Source: Aliikangiella marina (lineage in GTDB: Bacteria > Pseudomonadota > Gammaproteobacteria > Enterobacterales > Kangiellaceae). From it: a DNA stretch of 64,000 nt. This document shows positions 27,956 to 38,600 of this stretch, piece by piece. A program made the position numbers and the translations under genes. The stretch's first letter is position 1; every line of letters starts with the position of its first letter. Under the pieces are notes generated by a model. That model had not been told where the DNA came from and searched no databases. It saw only the letters and a program-made list of their open reading frames with translations. The stretch lies in the NCBI RefSeq assembly GCF_007004765.1, contig NZ_VIKR01000001.1:496001-560000 (forward strand), in the 5' to 3' direction.

Positions 27956-30796
27956 ATGACAGATTACAAACCCACATTGAATCTACCGCAAACCGATTTT
28001 CCGATGCGCGGTAACTTGGCTCAAAACGAGCCAAAAGTCTTGGCCCAATGGACCAAAGATGGGTTGTATGAAAAAATTAGAAATGCGTGCAAAGGGCGTC
28101 CCAATTTTACTTTGCACGATGGTCCTCCTTATGCGAATGGCGACATTCACATCGGTCACGCTGTGAATAAAATCCTCAAAGATGTGATCGTGAAGAGTAA
28201 AACTCTAAGTGGTTTTGACGCGCCCTATGTTCCTGGGTGGGACTGTCATGGTTTGCCGATCGAAAACCAAGTTGAAAAGAAAATCGGTAAAGCTGGGGTT
28301 AAAGTACCGTTTGGTGAATTCCGAGATAAATGTCGAGCTTATGCGGCTAAACAGGTGGAAGGCCAGAAGAAAGATTTTATCCGTTTAGGCGTGTTTGGTG
28401 ATTGGGATAATCCTTACCTGACAATGAATTATGAGACTGAAGCAGACATCATTCGATCGCTTGCTAAAATAGTTGACAATGGTCATTTACATCGCGGCTT
28501 TAAACCGGTTTATTGGAGCGTTGTCGGTGGTTCTGCACTCGCTGAAGCTGAGGTTGAATATCAAGACAAAACCTCCTTCTCAATCGATGTGCGTTATGCC
28601 CCACAAGATGAAGCGGAAGTGCTGGCGAAATTCAAGCCTGTCGATGGCGATTTAGGTGAAGGCGAACTGTCGGCGGTTATCTGGACCACAACACCTTGGA
28701 CACTTCCTTCTAGTCAAGCGATATCGGCGCACGCTGAACTGGAATACGCATTGGTTGAACTGGATGTTTCTACCGAAGCTGACGAACGCCTCGGTAACGG
28801 CAAAGAGAGAATCATCTTAGCAAGCGAAATGGTTGAAGATATCATGCAACGCTGGCATGTTGAAAGCTATAAAATAGTCGGCACCACAAAAGGTAAAGCG
28901 CTAGAAAAACTGGTGTTTCAACATCCGTTCACGGAGCGTGACATTCCTTTAATCTTGGGTGAGCACGTTACAACCGATGCTGGTACAGGCTTGGTTCATA
29001 CTGCACCTGATCATGGTATGGAAGATTTTGTCGTGGGTAAAGAGTATGGCATCGGCACGCTCAACCTAGTGGGTCCTAATGGTGTCTTTGCTGAAGAAGC
29101 TCCTGCAGTTGCTGGACAACACGTTTATAAAGTCGACGCGCCAATTTCTGAAATGTTAGCGGAACAAGGTCGCCTTATTCGCTTAGATAAAATCAGACAC
29201 AGCTACGCTCATTGCTGGCGAACTAAAACGCCATTAATTTATCGAGCAACGCCTCAGTGGTTTATCTCAATGGAGCAAAACGGTTTACGCGAAATGGCGA
29301 TGCAATCGATTAAAGATGTTCAATGGGTACCTGATTGGGGACAAGCCCGTATCGAAGGTATGGTCGATGGTCGTCCCGATTGGTGTATCTCTCGTCAACG
29401 AACTTGGGGCGTACCTCTTTGTCTGGTGGTTCACAAAGAGACTGAAGAGCTGCATCCAAAAGCGACTGAAATCATGGAGCGAGTTGCCAAGCTTGTGGAA
29501 GAAAAAGGTATGCAAGCCTGGTTTGATGTGCCACTTGAAGATTTAATCGGTGATGAAGCAGAGCAGTATCAGAAAATAGACGACACCTTGGATGTATGGT
29601 TTGATTCTGGTGTCACTCATTCGGCTGTGATGGGGCGTCGAGAAGAATTGTTTGAGCCAGCTGATCTTTATCTCGAAGGCTCTGATCAACATCGTGGTTG
29701 GTTCCAGTCTTCATTGCTTACCGGGATCGCGATGAACGGTCATGCGCCCTATAAAGCCGTGCTTACTCATGGTTTTACGGTTGATGCGCAAGGCAACAAA
29801 ATGTCAAAGTCGTTAGGCAATGTTGTCGCACCGCTCGATGTTATCAATAAGCTTGGTGCAGATATTCTGCGTCTTTGGGTCGCTTCGACAGATTATCGTT
29901 CAGAAATAACTGTTTCCGAAGAAATCTTAAAACGTACGGCGGATAAATATCGCCGGATGCGCAACACTGCACGGTTCTTCTTGGCTAATTTAAGTGGCTT
30001 CAACCCGGAAACCGATATGGTTACCGCTGATGATATGTTGCCGCTCGATCGCTGGGCAGTCGCTAAGTGTCTTGAAGCACAAAAGGAAATCCACGCGGCT
30101 TTTGATGAGTACAACTTTCTAGCAGCAACCAATGCGATGCATCACTTTTGCTCGTTTGATATGGGGAGCTTTTACCTCGATATCATCAAAGATAGACAGT
30201 ACACCGCCAAAGCGGGTTCATTAGCCCATAAATCTTGTCAAACGGCGTTGTATCACATTGTTCAGGCGGTCACGCGTTGGTTCGCGCCAGTGCTTTCTTT
30301 TACCGCTTACGAGATCTGGCAACAGATTCCTGGCGTAAAAGAGAATACGATTTTCTGGGAAACTTGGTATGAAGGTCTGTTTGCTTATGATGCGGACGCG
30401 AAAATATCGCAAGCAGACTGGAAAGTCATCGACCAAGTGAAAACTGAGGTGAATAAAGCCATCGAAGTAATGCGTAAAGACGGCGGTATCGGTGGTTCAC
30501 TTGAAGCTGAGGTAACTTTGTGCGCGACTGACGAGATTGCATCAGTGCTAGAGAAACTCGAGGATGAGCTTCGGTTTGTTTTAATTACTTCACAAGCGAA
30601 AGTGGTTCGCGGTGACTCTGGAACGCAAACTGAAATGCCAGGTCTTAACTTAGAGATTGTTGCTTCAGCAGCTGAAAAGTGTGACCGTTGCTGGCACCGT
30701 CGAGAAGACGTCGGCGAGAATGATGCGCATCCGTTATTGTGTTCTCGTTGTGTGACCAATGTTGACGGTGACGGCGAAACGCGTTTATACGCATAG
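27956..30796 (+). CDS. ileS: Isoleucyl-tRNA synthetase
   Basis: A 946-residue class I aminoacyl-tRNA synthetase charging tRNA-Ile, with editing activity. The ATG at 27956 is chosen over a TTG four codons upstream. Motifs are the HIGH box in [17 protein letters not shown], the editing domain with TWTTPWTLP-like [11 protein letters not shown], the KMSKS loop in [10 protein letters not shown], and C-terminal zinc ligands CDRCWH and CSRC. lspA follows 19 bases after the stop, consistent with an ileS-lspA operon. Confidence 0.97.
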   Translation: MTDYKPTLNLPQTDFPMRGNLAQNEPKVLAQWTKDGLYEKIRNACKGRPNFTLHDGPPYANGDIHIGHAVNKILKDVIVKSKTLSGFDAPYVPGWDCHGLPIENQVEKKIGKAGVKVPFGEFRDKCRAYAAKQVEGQKKDFIRLGVFGDWDNPYLTMNYETEADIIRSLAKIVDNGHLHRGFKPVYWSVVGGSALAEAEVEYQDKTSFSIDVRYAPQDEAEVLAKFKPVDGDLGEGELSAVIWTTTPWTLPSSQAISAHAELEYALVELDVSTEADERLGNGKERIILASEMVEDIMQRWHVESYKIVGTTKGKALEKLVFQHPFTERDIPLILGEHVTTDAGTGLVHTAPDHGMEDFVVGKEYGIGTLNLVGPNGVFAEEAPAVAGQHVYKVDAPISEMLAEQGRLIRLDKIRHSYAHCWRTKTPLIYRATPQWFISMEQNGLREMAMQSIKDVQWVPDWGQARIEGMVDGRPDWCISRQRTWGVPLCLVVHKETEELHPKATEIMERVAKLVEEKGMQAWFDVPLEDLIGDEAEQYQKIDDTLDVWFDSGVTHSAVMGRREELFEPADLYLEGSDQHRGWFQSSLLTGIAMNGHAPYKAVLTHGFTVDAQGNKMSKSLGNVVAPLDVINKLGADILRLWVASTDYRSEITVSEEILKRTADKYRRMRNTARFFLANLSGFNPETDMVTADDMLPLDRWAVAKCLEAQKEIHAAFDEYNFLAATNAMHHFCSFDMGSFYLDIIKDRQYTAKAGSLAHKSCQTALYHIVQAVTRWFAPVLSFTAYEIWQQIPGVKENTIFWETWYEGLFAYDADAKISQADWKVIDQVKTEVNKAIEVMRKDGGIGGSLEAEVTLCATDEIASVLEKLEDELRFVLITSQAKVVRGDSGTQTEMPGLNLEIVASAAEKCDRCWHRREDVGENDAHPLLCSRCVTNVDGDGETRLYA

Positions 30797-30815
30797 ACTG
30801 GATTATAGAATTTGT

Positions 30816-31418
30816 ATGGCGAAGTTTAAATTCAAACCCCATGATTTACAGCCCTGGCAAACAGGGCTTTTCTGGTTATGGATTTCGATATTATTTTTTG
30901 TGCTTGACCAGTGGACCAAAAGCTTTGCGGTGGAGTATTTCACCACGCCAGGCAATCCATCAGTTGTCGAGGTGATGCCTTCTTTTAACTTTATTTTGCG
31001 GTACAACACCGGTGCAGCCTTTTCGTTTTTGGCTGGCGCTGGCGGTTGGCAGGTCTATTTTTTTAGTACCATTGCCACGCTAGTCAGTTTAGGCATTATG
31101 TACTGGCTATACACGTTGCCGCGCAGTAACCGTTGGTTGGGGTGCTCATTGGCATTTATTTTAGCGGGTGCAATTGGTAATTTATATGATCGCCTGACCC
31201 TTGGAAAAGTCGTCGACTTTATCGATTGGTATTATCAAAACTATCACTGGCCAGCGTTTAATATTGCTGATGCAGTGATCATGTTAGGTGCGGTAATGAT
31301 GCTGTTAGATGGGTGGGTGAATAAAGAAGACTATGCGTCCAATGATAAATCGTCATCGGCACCGGCTGGCGACAGCAATAAATCAATTAAAGATTCTGAC
31401 AAAGCAGTTAAAGAATAG
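30816..31418 (+). CDS. lspA: Prolipoprotein signal peptidase (signal peptidase II)
   Basis: Inner-membrane aspartyl protease that cleaves lipoprotein signal peptides after lipid attachment. The ATG at 30816 gives 200 residues; an earlier in-frame start would overlap ileS. Four hydrophobic helices are visible. Catalytic aspartates lie in LYDRLTLGKVVDFIDWY and FNIADAVIMLG. A polar tail of about 30 residues (DYASNDKSSSAPAGDSNKS onward) extends beyond the usual end. The next gene starts three bases after the stop. Confidence 0.95.
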   Translation: MAKFKFKPHDLQPWQTGLFWLWISILFFVLDQWTKSFAVEYFTTPGNPSVVEVMPSFNFILRYNTGAAFSFLAGAGGWQVYFFSTIATLVSLGIMYWLYTLPRSNRWLGCSLAFILAGAIGNLYDRLTLGKVVDFIDWYYQNYHWPAFNIADAVIMLGAVMMLLDGWVNKEDYASNDKSSSAPAGDSNKSIKDSDKAVKE

Positions 31419-31421
31419 ATT

Positions 31422-31859
31422 ATGAGTGAAGTAGTAACATCAAGCAGCCGAGTTTTGGCTGATGTAACCATTAAGTTAAAGGACGGTAGTGTCGCTGATA
31501 GTACCAAAGTCAGTGGTAAGCCGAGCTGGCTGGTTATGGGAGATGGTAGTTTTAGTGATGCCTTTGAAGATTATCTCTTGGGCGCGAAAGTCAATGATAC
31601 TTTGACCTTTGAATTACCTGCCAAGGATGCTTTTGGTGAGTCGATTCCTGACAATATTCATTTCATGGATATCAGTCAGTTTCCGCAAGATGTAAAGCTT
31701 GAAAAGGGCGCGATAGTCGGTTTCGAGAGCGCCGATGGCGGCCAGATACCGGGCATTATTCGAGAAATACAAGCGTCTTCTGTGAAGGTGGATTTTAACC
31801 ATCCATTAGCAGGCGAAGATATTGTTTTTGAAGTTGAAATCAAGCAAATAGCAGCGTAA
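31422..31859 (+). CDS. fkpB: FKBP-type peptidyl-prolyl isomerase FkpB (SlpA-like)
   Basis: A 145-residue cytoplasmic FKBP of the SlyD/SlpA type. An FKBP core beginning VTIKLKDGSVAD, then an insert-in-flap domain (about residues 65-120, containing KDAFGESIPDN and FPQDVKLEKGAIVGF), then VKVDFNHPLAGEDIVFEVEI, the signature end. Acts as isomerase and chaperone. It lies between lspA and ispH as in E. coli and Pseudomonas. Confidence 0.94.
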   Translation: MSEVVTSSSRVLADVTIKLKDGSVADSTKVSGKPSWLVMGDGSFSDAFEDYLLGAKVNDTLTFELPAKDAFGESIPDNIHFMDISQFPQDVKLEKGAIVGFESADGGQIPGIIREIQASSVKVDFNHPLAGEDIVFEVEIKQIAA

Positions 31860-31874
31860 AGATTGGATTAAACA

Positions 31875-32804
31875 ATGAAAATTATGTTGGCAAACCCACG
31901 AGGTTTTTGTGCAGGCGTTGATAGAGCAATTGAGATTGTTAACCGTGCGATAGAACTATTTGGGGCACCGATTTATGTCAAGCATGAAGTTGTGCATAAC
32001 AAATTTGTGGTCGATGATTTGAAACAAAAAGGGGCAATTTTCATCGAGGATCTTGGTGAAGTTCCTGAGGGCAGTACCTTGATTTATAGCGCTCACGGAG
32101 TTTCTCAAGCGGTCAAAAACGAAGCGAAACAGCGTGAGTTTAGAGTATTTGATGCAACATGTCCTTTGGTGACAAAGGTCCATATGGAGGTTGTGCGTAA
32201 AAGTCGCAACGGCGAAGAGGGCATTTTGATTGGCCATAAAGGACATCCTGAAGTCGAAGGGACGATGGGGCAATACTCAAATACCGAAGGCGGTATTTAT
32301 CTGGTTGAAGATGCCGAGGATATCAAGAATCTTGAAGTTAAAAATCCTGAGAAGCTCTTTTATGTGTCTCAAACCACCTTGTCGGTCGATGAAACGAAGG
32401 AACTGATTGAGTTGTTAAAAGCGAAGTTTCCTGCCATACAAGGCCCCAAAAAAGATGACATATGCTATGCAACGCAAAACCGCCAAGATGCGGTTAAGAC
32501 TCTGTCGCAAAGCTCATCGTTAATTTTAGTCGTTGGTAGCCGAAATAGCTCTAATTCTAACCGCTTAAAAGAGCTTGCAGAAAAAGAAGGCAGTCAAGCC
32601 TATCTTATTGATAATGCGTCTGAAATTAAGAATGAATGGCTTCAGGGAGTCGCCACTGTAGGAGTGACTGCTGGGGCGTCAGCGCCTGAAGTTTTAGTTC
32701 AAGAAGTGATTCAAAAGTTGAAGGATTTTGGTGGCGAAATGGAATCTTTTCCGACTGAAAATCCCGAAAACATGTACTTCCCAGTGCCAATTGAATTGCG
32801 TTGA
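31875..32804 (+). CDS. ispH: 4-hydroxy-3-methylbut-2-enyl diphosphate reductase
   Basis: Last enzyme of the MEP isoprenoid pathway, making IPP and DMAPP with an iron-sulfur cluster. The three cluster ligands Cys12 (GFCAGV), Cys96 (ATCPLV) and Cys197 (DICYATQN) fall at the same positions as in E. coli. 309 residues, normal length. It closes the ileS-lspA-fkpB-ispH run and is followed after about 230 bases by the pilin operon. Confidence 0.97.
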   Translation: MKIMLANPRGFCAGVDRAIEIVNRAIELFGAPIYVKHEVVHNKFVVDDLKQKGAIFIEDLGEVPEGSTLIYSAHGVSQAVKNEAKQREFRVFDATCPLVTKVHMEVVRKSRNGEEGILIGHKGHPEVEGTMGQYSNTEGGIYLVEDAEDIKNLEVKNPEKLFYVSQTTLSVDETKELIELLKAKFPAIQGPKKDDICYATQNRQDAVKTLSQSSSLILVVGSRNSSNSNRLKELAEKEGSQAYLIDNASEIKNEWLQGVATVGVTAGASAPEVLVQEVIQKLKDFGGEMESFPTENPENMYFPVPIELR

Positions 32805-33037
32805 TTTACCGTTTTTTCCTTTCCGCGTAGTATTTGTATAAAATCAAAGAGATAGCGGCCTCGCAGCCGTTTATCTCCGCGAATGTGACTTCTATCACAT
32901 TAAGGCGTTATAACGTTCCACTTATCCCTCAAAGTTATACAACTATCGGCTCTCAGTTGATATATAAGCACATTCTTATACTATTTCATTATGGCAAAAA
33001 TATTGGGTTTGCCTCTCGGAAACATTGGTTTGTTAAT

Positions 33038-33487
33038 ATGACATCAAAACAACAAGGTTTTACTCTATCGGAGCTGTTATTGACGGTGACCATTGCGGCA
33101 ATTTTACTTGGCGTAGCGTTACCATCATTCAACAATTTAATTGCTGAATCAAAGCTTACGTCTACGACCAATGCGCTCATCGGCGCGCTTAACTTAGCAA
33201 GATCAGAAGCAATTGAAGCGGGCGCACAAGTGACCGTAGAGCCTGTTGGCGGTGGCGGTTTTCAGCTCAGAAACTTAACCACAAACGCTGTTCTAAGAAC
33301 TTTCGACCCGCCGGGTGACGGAGTCACGATTACCGCGTCTGGCGCTGGAGTAACCTACCAGGCTAATGGTTATAGAGCGTTCGGTAGTCCCGAGTTCACC
33401 CTCGAAGTTTGCAATAACAAGAATAACGGTCGAGAAATTACGGTAGCGACTGGTGGTGGAGTAACCGTGGTGGAAAAATCATGTTGA
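33038..33487 (+). CDS. fimT: Type IV minor pilin, GspH/FimT family
   Basis: Minor pilin that primes pilus assembly. The ATG at 33038 gives 149 residues; an earlier in-frame start at 32834 adds 68 non-pilin residues and is rejected. The prepilin signature QQGFTLSELLLTVTIAAILLG has a short basic leader, with prepilin peptidase cleavage after Gly. SKLTSTTNALIGALNLARSEAI is typical of the GspH domain, and two cysteines near the C-terminus may form a disulfide. It overlaps pilV by seven bases. Confidence 0.9.
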   Translation: MTSKQQGFTLSELLLTVTIAAILLGVALPSFNNLIAESKLTSTTNALIGALNLARSEAIEAGAQVTVEPVGGGGFQLRNLTTNAVLRTFDPPGDGVTITASGAGVTYQANGYRAFGSPEFTLEVCNNKNNGREITVATGGGVTVVEKSC

Positions 33488-34062
33488 TTAATAAGTCGTT
33501 TGCCAATCAAGCTGGCGTATCACTCATAGAAATCCTGGTTACAACCTTAATTTTGGGTGTTGGACTTCTTGGCGTTGCAGCGCTACAGATATCAAGTTTA
33601 TCAAGCAACCAAGAAGGGCTTTTTGCCTCTCAAGCAACTGCAATTGCTGAAGACTACGCATCGAGAGTTCGCTCTTCGAAAACTAGCACTGTTATGCCCA
33701 ATACTAATATTAGTTACGCTCAGTTTGTCGCTGCTTACCACAATGGTAACAACGCGCCCCTGGCTTGTGCCGCGGCGCCAGCGCAATTGTGCCGTTCTGA
33801 TGCAGGAAATGCAGCCCTAGACTGTACACTAGCGCAGCTCGCTATTTACGACCAGTGGGAAGTTTGTTCTGCGGCTCAAGAGGCATTGCCAGGTGGTTTA
33901 GTGAGAGTGCTCAACAATGGCATCCGGTTGACTATCGTTGTTGATTGGGATTCTGAGCAAGGCCGAGAAGATATTGGCAATGTTGCCGTTCGCAACAATA
34001 ATTGCTCGCCGCTTACTGGTAGCAACACCCGTAACTGTGTGATTTTGGAGTTGGTTCCATGA
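33481..34062 (+). CDS. pilV: Type IV pilus modification/minor pilin PilV
   Basis: A 193-residue minor pilin. Prepilin signature AGVSLIEILVTTLILGVG, with cleavage after Gly and Glu+5, then the LASLQL-like AALQISSLSSNQ and AEDYASRVRSSK helix typical of PilV. Several cysteines in the C-terminal half (CAAAPAQLCRSD, LDCTLAQ, CSAAQE, NNCSPL, RNCVI) suggest disulfides. It overlaps fimT by seven bases and pilW by four (ATGA). Confidence 0.9.
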   Translation: MLINKSFANQAGVSLIEILVTTLILGVGLLGVAALQISSLSSNQEGLFASQATAIAEDYASRVRSSKTSTVMPNTNISYAQFVAAYHNGNNAPLACAAAPAQLCRSDAGNAALDCTLAQLAIYDQWEVCSAAQEALPGGLVRVLNNGIRLTIVVDWDSEQGREDIGNVAVRNNNCSPLTGSNTRNCVILELVP

Positions 34063-34841
34063 AGTCATCATTTATTTCAGCCAAGCAAAAAGGTTTCTCG
34101 TTAGTCGAGTTAATGGTTGCCGCTCTTTTGGGGCTGGTACTACTTGGCGGTGTGATCCAGCTGTTTTTAGGTTCGAATGAAAACTATCGCATGCAAGATG
34201 AGTTAGCTTCTATCCAAGAAGATGGTCGATTTGCTTTGATGTTTCTTAATGAACAAATCGAAATGGCGGGTTGGACTGATCCTTCCTCATCGCAAGTAGT
34301 TAGTGCGATAGATTTTGGTAACTCAGCGGACGGCTTAAACGATACCATCGCCATGTCTTACGTTCGCGCAATTGACGGCGTTAACAATCTAGATTGCAAC
34401 GGTAATGTTGTTCTAAATGGCATAGTCACTAATCAGTTCTCGGTTAATGCTGATAACGAATTGGTTTGTCGTGGCATGGGCGCAGGCGGCGTGGCACAAC
34501 CATTAATTAGTGGTGTGTCGAGCTTCCAAGTTCTGTACGGTGTAGAGACTGAGTTGGTTTGTCCGGATGGTGTGGTAGACCGTTATATGACTCGGGATGA
34601 AGTTAATGCAGCTGGACTCACCGGTAATGTCATGGCGGTTAGAGTGTCACTTCTGTTGAATAGTGGCGAAGAAATATTAGCTGAGAATTTGACTGATCAG
34701 TTTCAAGTTGCCGATCAAAATTTAAACTTCAATGACAGACGCGTTCGCCGATTGTTTCAGGAAACCGTGTTTATGCCCAATTCGGCTTATAACATATTAG
34801 TTAATTCTGATGCTGCAGTTAAGTGTATGTCAGGTTTTTAA
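34059..34841 (+). CDS. pilW: Type IV pilus minor pilin PilW
   Basis: A 260-residue minor pilin. The signature KQKGFSLVELMVAALLGLVLLGG is followed by IQEDGRFALMFLNEQIEMAGW, the conserved PilW helix segment, then a beta-rich globular domain with cysteines. Its start overlaps the pilV stop in ATGA, so translation is coupled. It acts with FimT, PilV, PilX and PilE to prime pilus assembly and to carry PilY1 to the tip. Confidence 0.93.
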   Translation: MKSSFISAKQKGFSLVELMVAALLGLVLLGGVIQLFLGSNENYRMQDELASIQEDGRFALMFLNEQIEMAGWTDPSSSQVVSAIDFGNSADGLNDTIAMSYVRAIDGVNNLDCNGNVVLNGIVTNQFSVNADNELVCRGMGAGGVAQPLISGVSSFQVLYGVETELVCPDGVVDRYMTRDEVNAAGLTGNVMAVRVSLLLNSGEEILAENLTDQFQVADQNLNFNDRRVRRLFQETVFMPNSAYNILVNSDAAVKCMSGF

Positions 34842-34863
34842 TTGAATATCAGGAATAGATTAA

Positions 34864-35424
34864 GTGTTTACTAAAAAGCTTACAAAGTATCCTAGTTTTC
34901 AAAAATCACAACAAGGTGCCGCGTTATTTGTCGCGCTGATTATGTTGTTAATTTTAACGATTGTTGGTTTATCAGCTTCGCAAAGAAGTACTTTGCAAGA
35001 AAGAATGGCCGCTAATATGCATTTAGACAAAATGACATTTAGTGTGGCAGAAAGTGCCATCAGTGCGTTCGTAGCAGAAGCGAATACCGGTAACAAAATT
35101 GATCCCGCTCACGTGTTGTTTGAACTTCGCACGACGGGTGATGTAGTGAATAAACAGTATGACTTGAATGGCGGTCGAGTTGCTTCTGGGTTTATTGATA
35201 GTAACAGTGGCGGAGGCAGTTTAAGAGCGCAAATCGTACCAACTATCCTCGATGATTGTGATAAAACCTGCGGCGGATTTAGTTTAGGTTTGGGATCGTT
35301 GAGTGCAAACATCGGTTGTCGAAATTATTTGCTCACTGGTAATGGCCAGTTAGTCAAAGACGGACAAGTTTTAAAAACTGCGACTACGCAGTTATGGGCA
35401 AGAGAAATTACTGCGTGTAACTAA
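34864..35424 (+). CDS. pilX: Type IV pilus assembly protein PilX
   Basis: A 186-residue minor pilin starting at GTG. The segment QQGAALFVALIMLLILTIVGLSASQRSTLQERMAANM is the PilX N-terminal motif, with Gly at the cleavage point and no conventional Glu+5. FSVAESAISAFVAE continues the helix. The C-terminal domain has four cysteines (DDCDKTCGGF, GCRNYL, TACN). It lies 22 bases after pilW. Confidence 0.9.
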   Translation: MFTKKLTKYPSFQKSQQGAALFVALIMLLILTIVGLSASQRSTLQERMAANMHLDKMTFSVAESAISAFVAEANTGNKIDPAHVLFELRTTGDVVNKQYDLNGGRVASGFIDSNSGGGSLRAQIVPTILDDCDKTCGGFSLGLGSLSANIGCRNYLLTGNGQLVKDGQVLKTATTQLWAREITACN

Positions 35425-35489
35425 GCGCCTAGGGTAGTTTGTTCATAGGATTTTCAGAAATTCAAATATTCCGAACCTGTTGAGTTTTA

Positions 35490-35570
35490 GAGTATTTAGA
35501 TTTCTAGATTAGAAAGTTTTTAGATTAGTAATTTTTAGATTAAACAAGCTTTTAGAATAGTTTTGTTCTA
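35490..35570 (+). repeat. AT-rich short repeats upstream of pilY1
   Basis: Four or more near-copies of a TTTTTAGATTA-like unit in a degenerate tandem. It forms part of the 180-base pilX-pilY1 spacer and may represent slippage or a regulatory element. Confidence 0.55.
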
Positions 35571-35604
35571 AAACAAATTGAGAATTTTGCCGGAGGTTAA
35601 GGCA

Positions 35605-38600
35605 ATGATGAAAATCAGTAAGTTGTTTGGAAAAATTGGGCTCGTAATCGGTTATAGCTTTTTAAGTTTGCAGACTGCCTATGCTGAAGATACCGAAGTA
35701 TTTTTTGCGCCAGCAAATTCTACAGCGACTATCAAACCGAATGTTATGTTTATCATCGATACTTCAGGCAGTATGCGCTGGGGCGTCGACGGTACTTATA
35801 ATGTTCCTTATGAAGAGCGCCGTCTGACCATTGTCAAGAATGTAATGGACGACTTGCTGACCGATTTGCAAAATGTCAATGCCGGCTTAATGCGATTTAC
35901 GCGTGGTAACAGCTCCGATAGCAGTGCGAAAGGTGGTCCAGTACTTTTCCCTGTATTGGATATCGATTTGCCAGCAACGCCAATTGTTGAGCAAGAAGTT
36001 TCAAACGGAGCGAATGATGGTTATGAAGATGGTGGCACGGTTGTTTGGTTGAATACCCAACAACTCAATATCGACGGTGCTGCGGCTGCATACACTGGTT
36101 TGCGTTTTGAGGGCCTAAATATTCCACAAGGCGCAACGATCAAACGAGCGACCGTTTCTTTTACTGCCAACGGTGATTCAACCGGCGCAGCTAAGTTCAA
36201 TATTTATGGTCAACTAGTACCCTCAGCACCGGCGTTTACCACCGCAATAACCAATATTTCGGCACGACTGGCGACGCCAACCACAAACGTTGTCACTTGG
36301 GAGCCGGTTGAATGGTCGGATAGGCAGTCGTATACAACGCCTGATATCAAAGATGTTGTTCAAGAGATGGTTGACCAAGCTGATTGGTGTGGCGGCAACG
36401 ATTTAGCCCTTCTAATCGAAGGAACCGGTAACGAGGCTCGCGTAGCCTATAGTGCTGAGGGCGATGCGGCCTTTGGCGGTGCGGATGAAGAAAGTGACAA
36501 TGTCACCGCGGCTCGAATTCGCGTGGAGTATGAAAGTATCCTACCACCTGGCGCGAATGGTTGTATTACTGGAAATGAGCAGACATTCCCAGTTGTTGAT
36601 GGTGCGCACGACACTGAACAAAATTTAGGCGTTGGTGGGCTGCAGTTGGATTTCGAATCGAATAACTTGATAGGCGTTGGGTTTGCTAACGTTGATATTC
36701 GTCAAGGTACGACCATCGAAGATGCTTACATCGAATTCACTGCACGTGCTGATGATGGTGGTAGCGCGACTGCGGATATTTGGGCGGTTAATAGTAATAA
36801 CCCACCGATGGACGATACCATGATATGGGAGCCGAGTCGTACAGCGAGTGTTAACTGGTCTGGTATAGAAGACTGGGACACCAATGAGGTATACCGAACC
36901 GTATCAGTTACTTCGATTGTTCAAGCGTTAGTTAACCGTAGCGATTGGGATGCGGGTACCAAAGACATGGCGTTTGTTGTTGATTTCCTATCGGGTGCGA
37001 ATAACCGTAGAGCGCGCAGTTATAATGATGATCCGGCTCGCGCGCCTCGTTTGGTAGTCTCTCTTTCCGAGTCAGTTTACACTCCTGGTGCAATTACGCT
37101 TCGAGAAGACTTAAGAACTGCGGTACAGGGATTGCCCCACACAGGTAATACGCCTATCAGTGACACGATTGCTGAAGCCGGCTTGTATTTTACCGGTGGA
37201 AACATGTTATGGGGACAAACCCGTAATAATCATCAAAACAACCGTGTTAGTCATCCGTTGTCGTATATCAATGGAACCCAGATTACGCCTGCGGGTTGTT
37301 CACCTGATAACCCTGATGATACCGATTGTCGCGGAGAGGTTATCATTGGTAATCCTCAATATATTTCACCAATTGTCGAGCAATGCCAAACTAACCATAT
37401 CGTTTATCTAACGGATGGTGCGCCAACCAGTCACCACATTGAAACAGAGCAAGTCTACAGTGCCTGGACTGGAGGCAGCTCGTGTAACCGTGGTAATGCG
37501 CGTGCTGATTGTGCAATTGATATTGCTGGTTACTTACACAATAACGACCTGTCGCCTTTACCAGGTAAGCAAACAATCAATACTCACATGATTGGTTTTG
37601 GTTCTGGCGCGGACCCGGTGTTGATGAAGCAAATGGCGGACGCTGGTGGTGGTGGTCACTATTCGGCGCAATCTAAAGATGAATTAGTCGCGGTTTTAAA
37701 AACCATTGTTGATTCGATTGCTTCTGTCAGTACGACTTTCGTAACAACTGGTGTAACCGTTAACCAGTACAACCGCTTGACTAACAGTGAACAACTTTAC
37801 TTCAGTTTATTTACACCATCATCGCAAAATGTATGGCCTGGAAACGTGAAGCGTTATCGTTTAGCGAATGGTGAAATCGTTGATTTTAAAGGTAACAACG
37901 CGATTGATAAGTTAAGTGGTGAATTTTCAAAGGACTCTCAAAGTTACTGGTCAGATGGTATTGATGGTAATCGTGTAGACGAAGGTGGTGTCGCTGAGCA
38001 GTTAACCAATAACCGTAAAATATTTACTAATATCGTGTCGACTGATATTTCAAGCTCAGCGAATCGATTTAATGAAACTAATATCACTTCTGCGATGTTG
38101 AATACCATTGATGAGCAAGATAGATTGCGGGTCATCCATTGGACGATGGGTGTAGATGTAGATGATCCGTCGTATTCGTTCTCTGACCCTTTCGCGGCAC
38201 CAGCACACAAACAAATTGCTGATCCATTGCATTCTCAGCCATCAATTGTGTCTTACGCGACTGGCGGAAGTTCTTTGGACGTGGTGTTTGTCGGTACCAA
38301 TGACGGCTTTTTAAGAGCATTTGATACTGACGAGAATAGTGGTGAAGAGCTCTGGTCATTTATACCCAAAGAATTACTTGACAGGTTATCGAGTATTCAA
38401 AAAGGGGTCGTTTCATCGCATAACTATGGTATCGATGGTTCTATCAGTATTTATATTGATGATGCAAATAACAATGGCCAGGTAGATGTTGGTTCGGAAA
38501 AAGCTTACTTATATGTTGGAATGAGACGCGGCGGTAGAAGTTATTACGCTATTGATATCTCCAATCCGAGCGCGCCTTCATTGAAGTTTATTATTTCAGG

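Noticed and set aside
32834-33037. N-terminal extension of the FimT pilin by 68 residues
   Set aside because: The prepilin leader needs to be short, and a start at 33038 puts the GF cleavage site directly behind a short basic leader.
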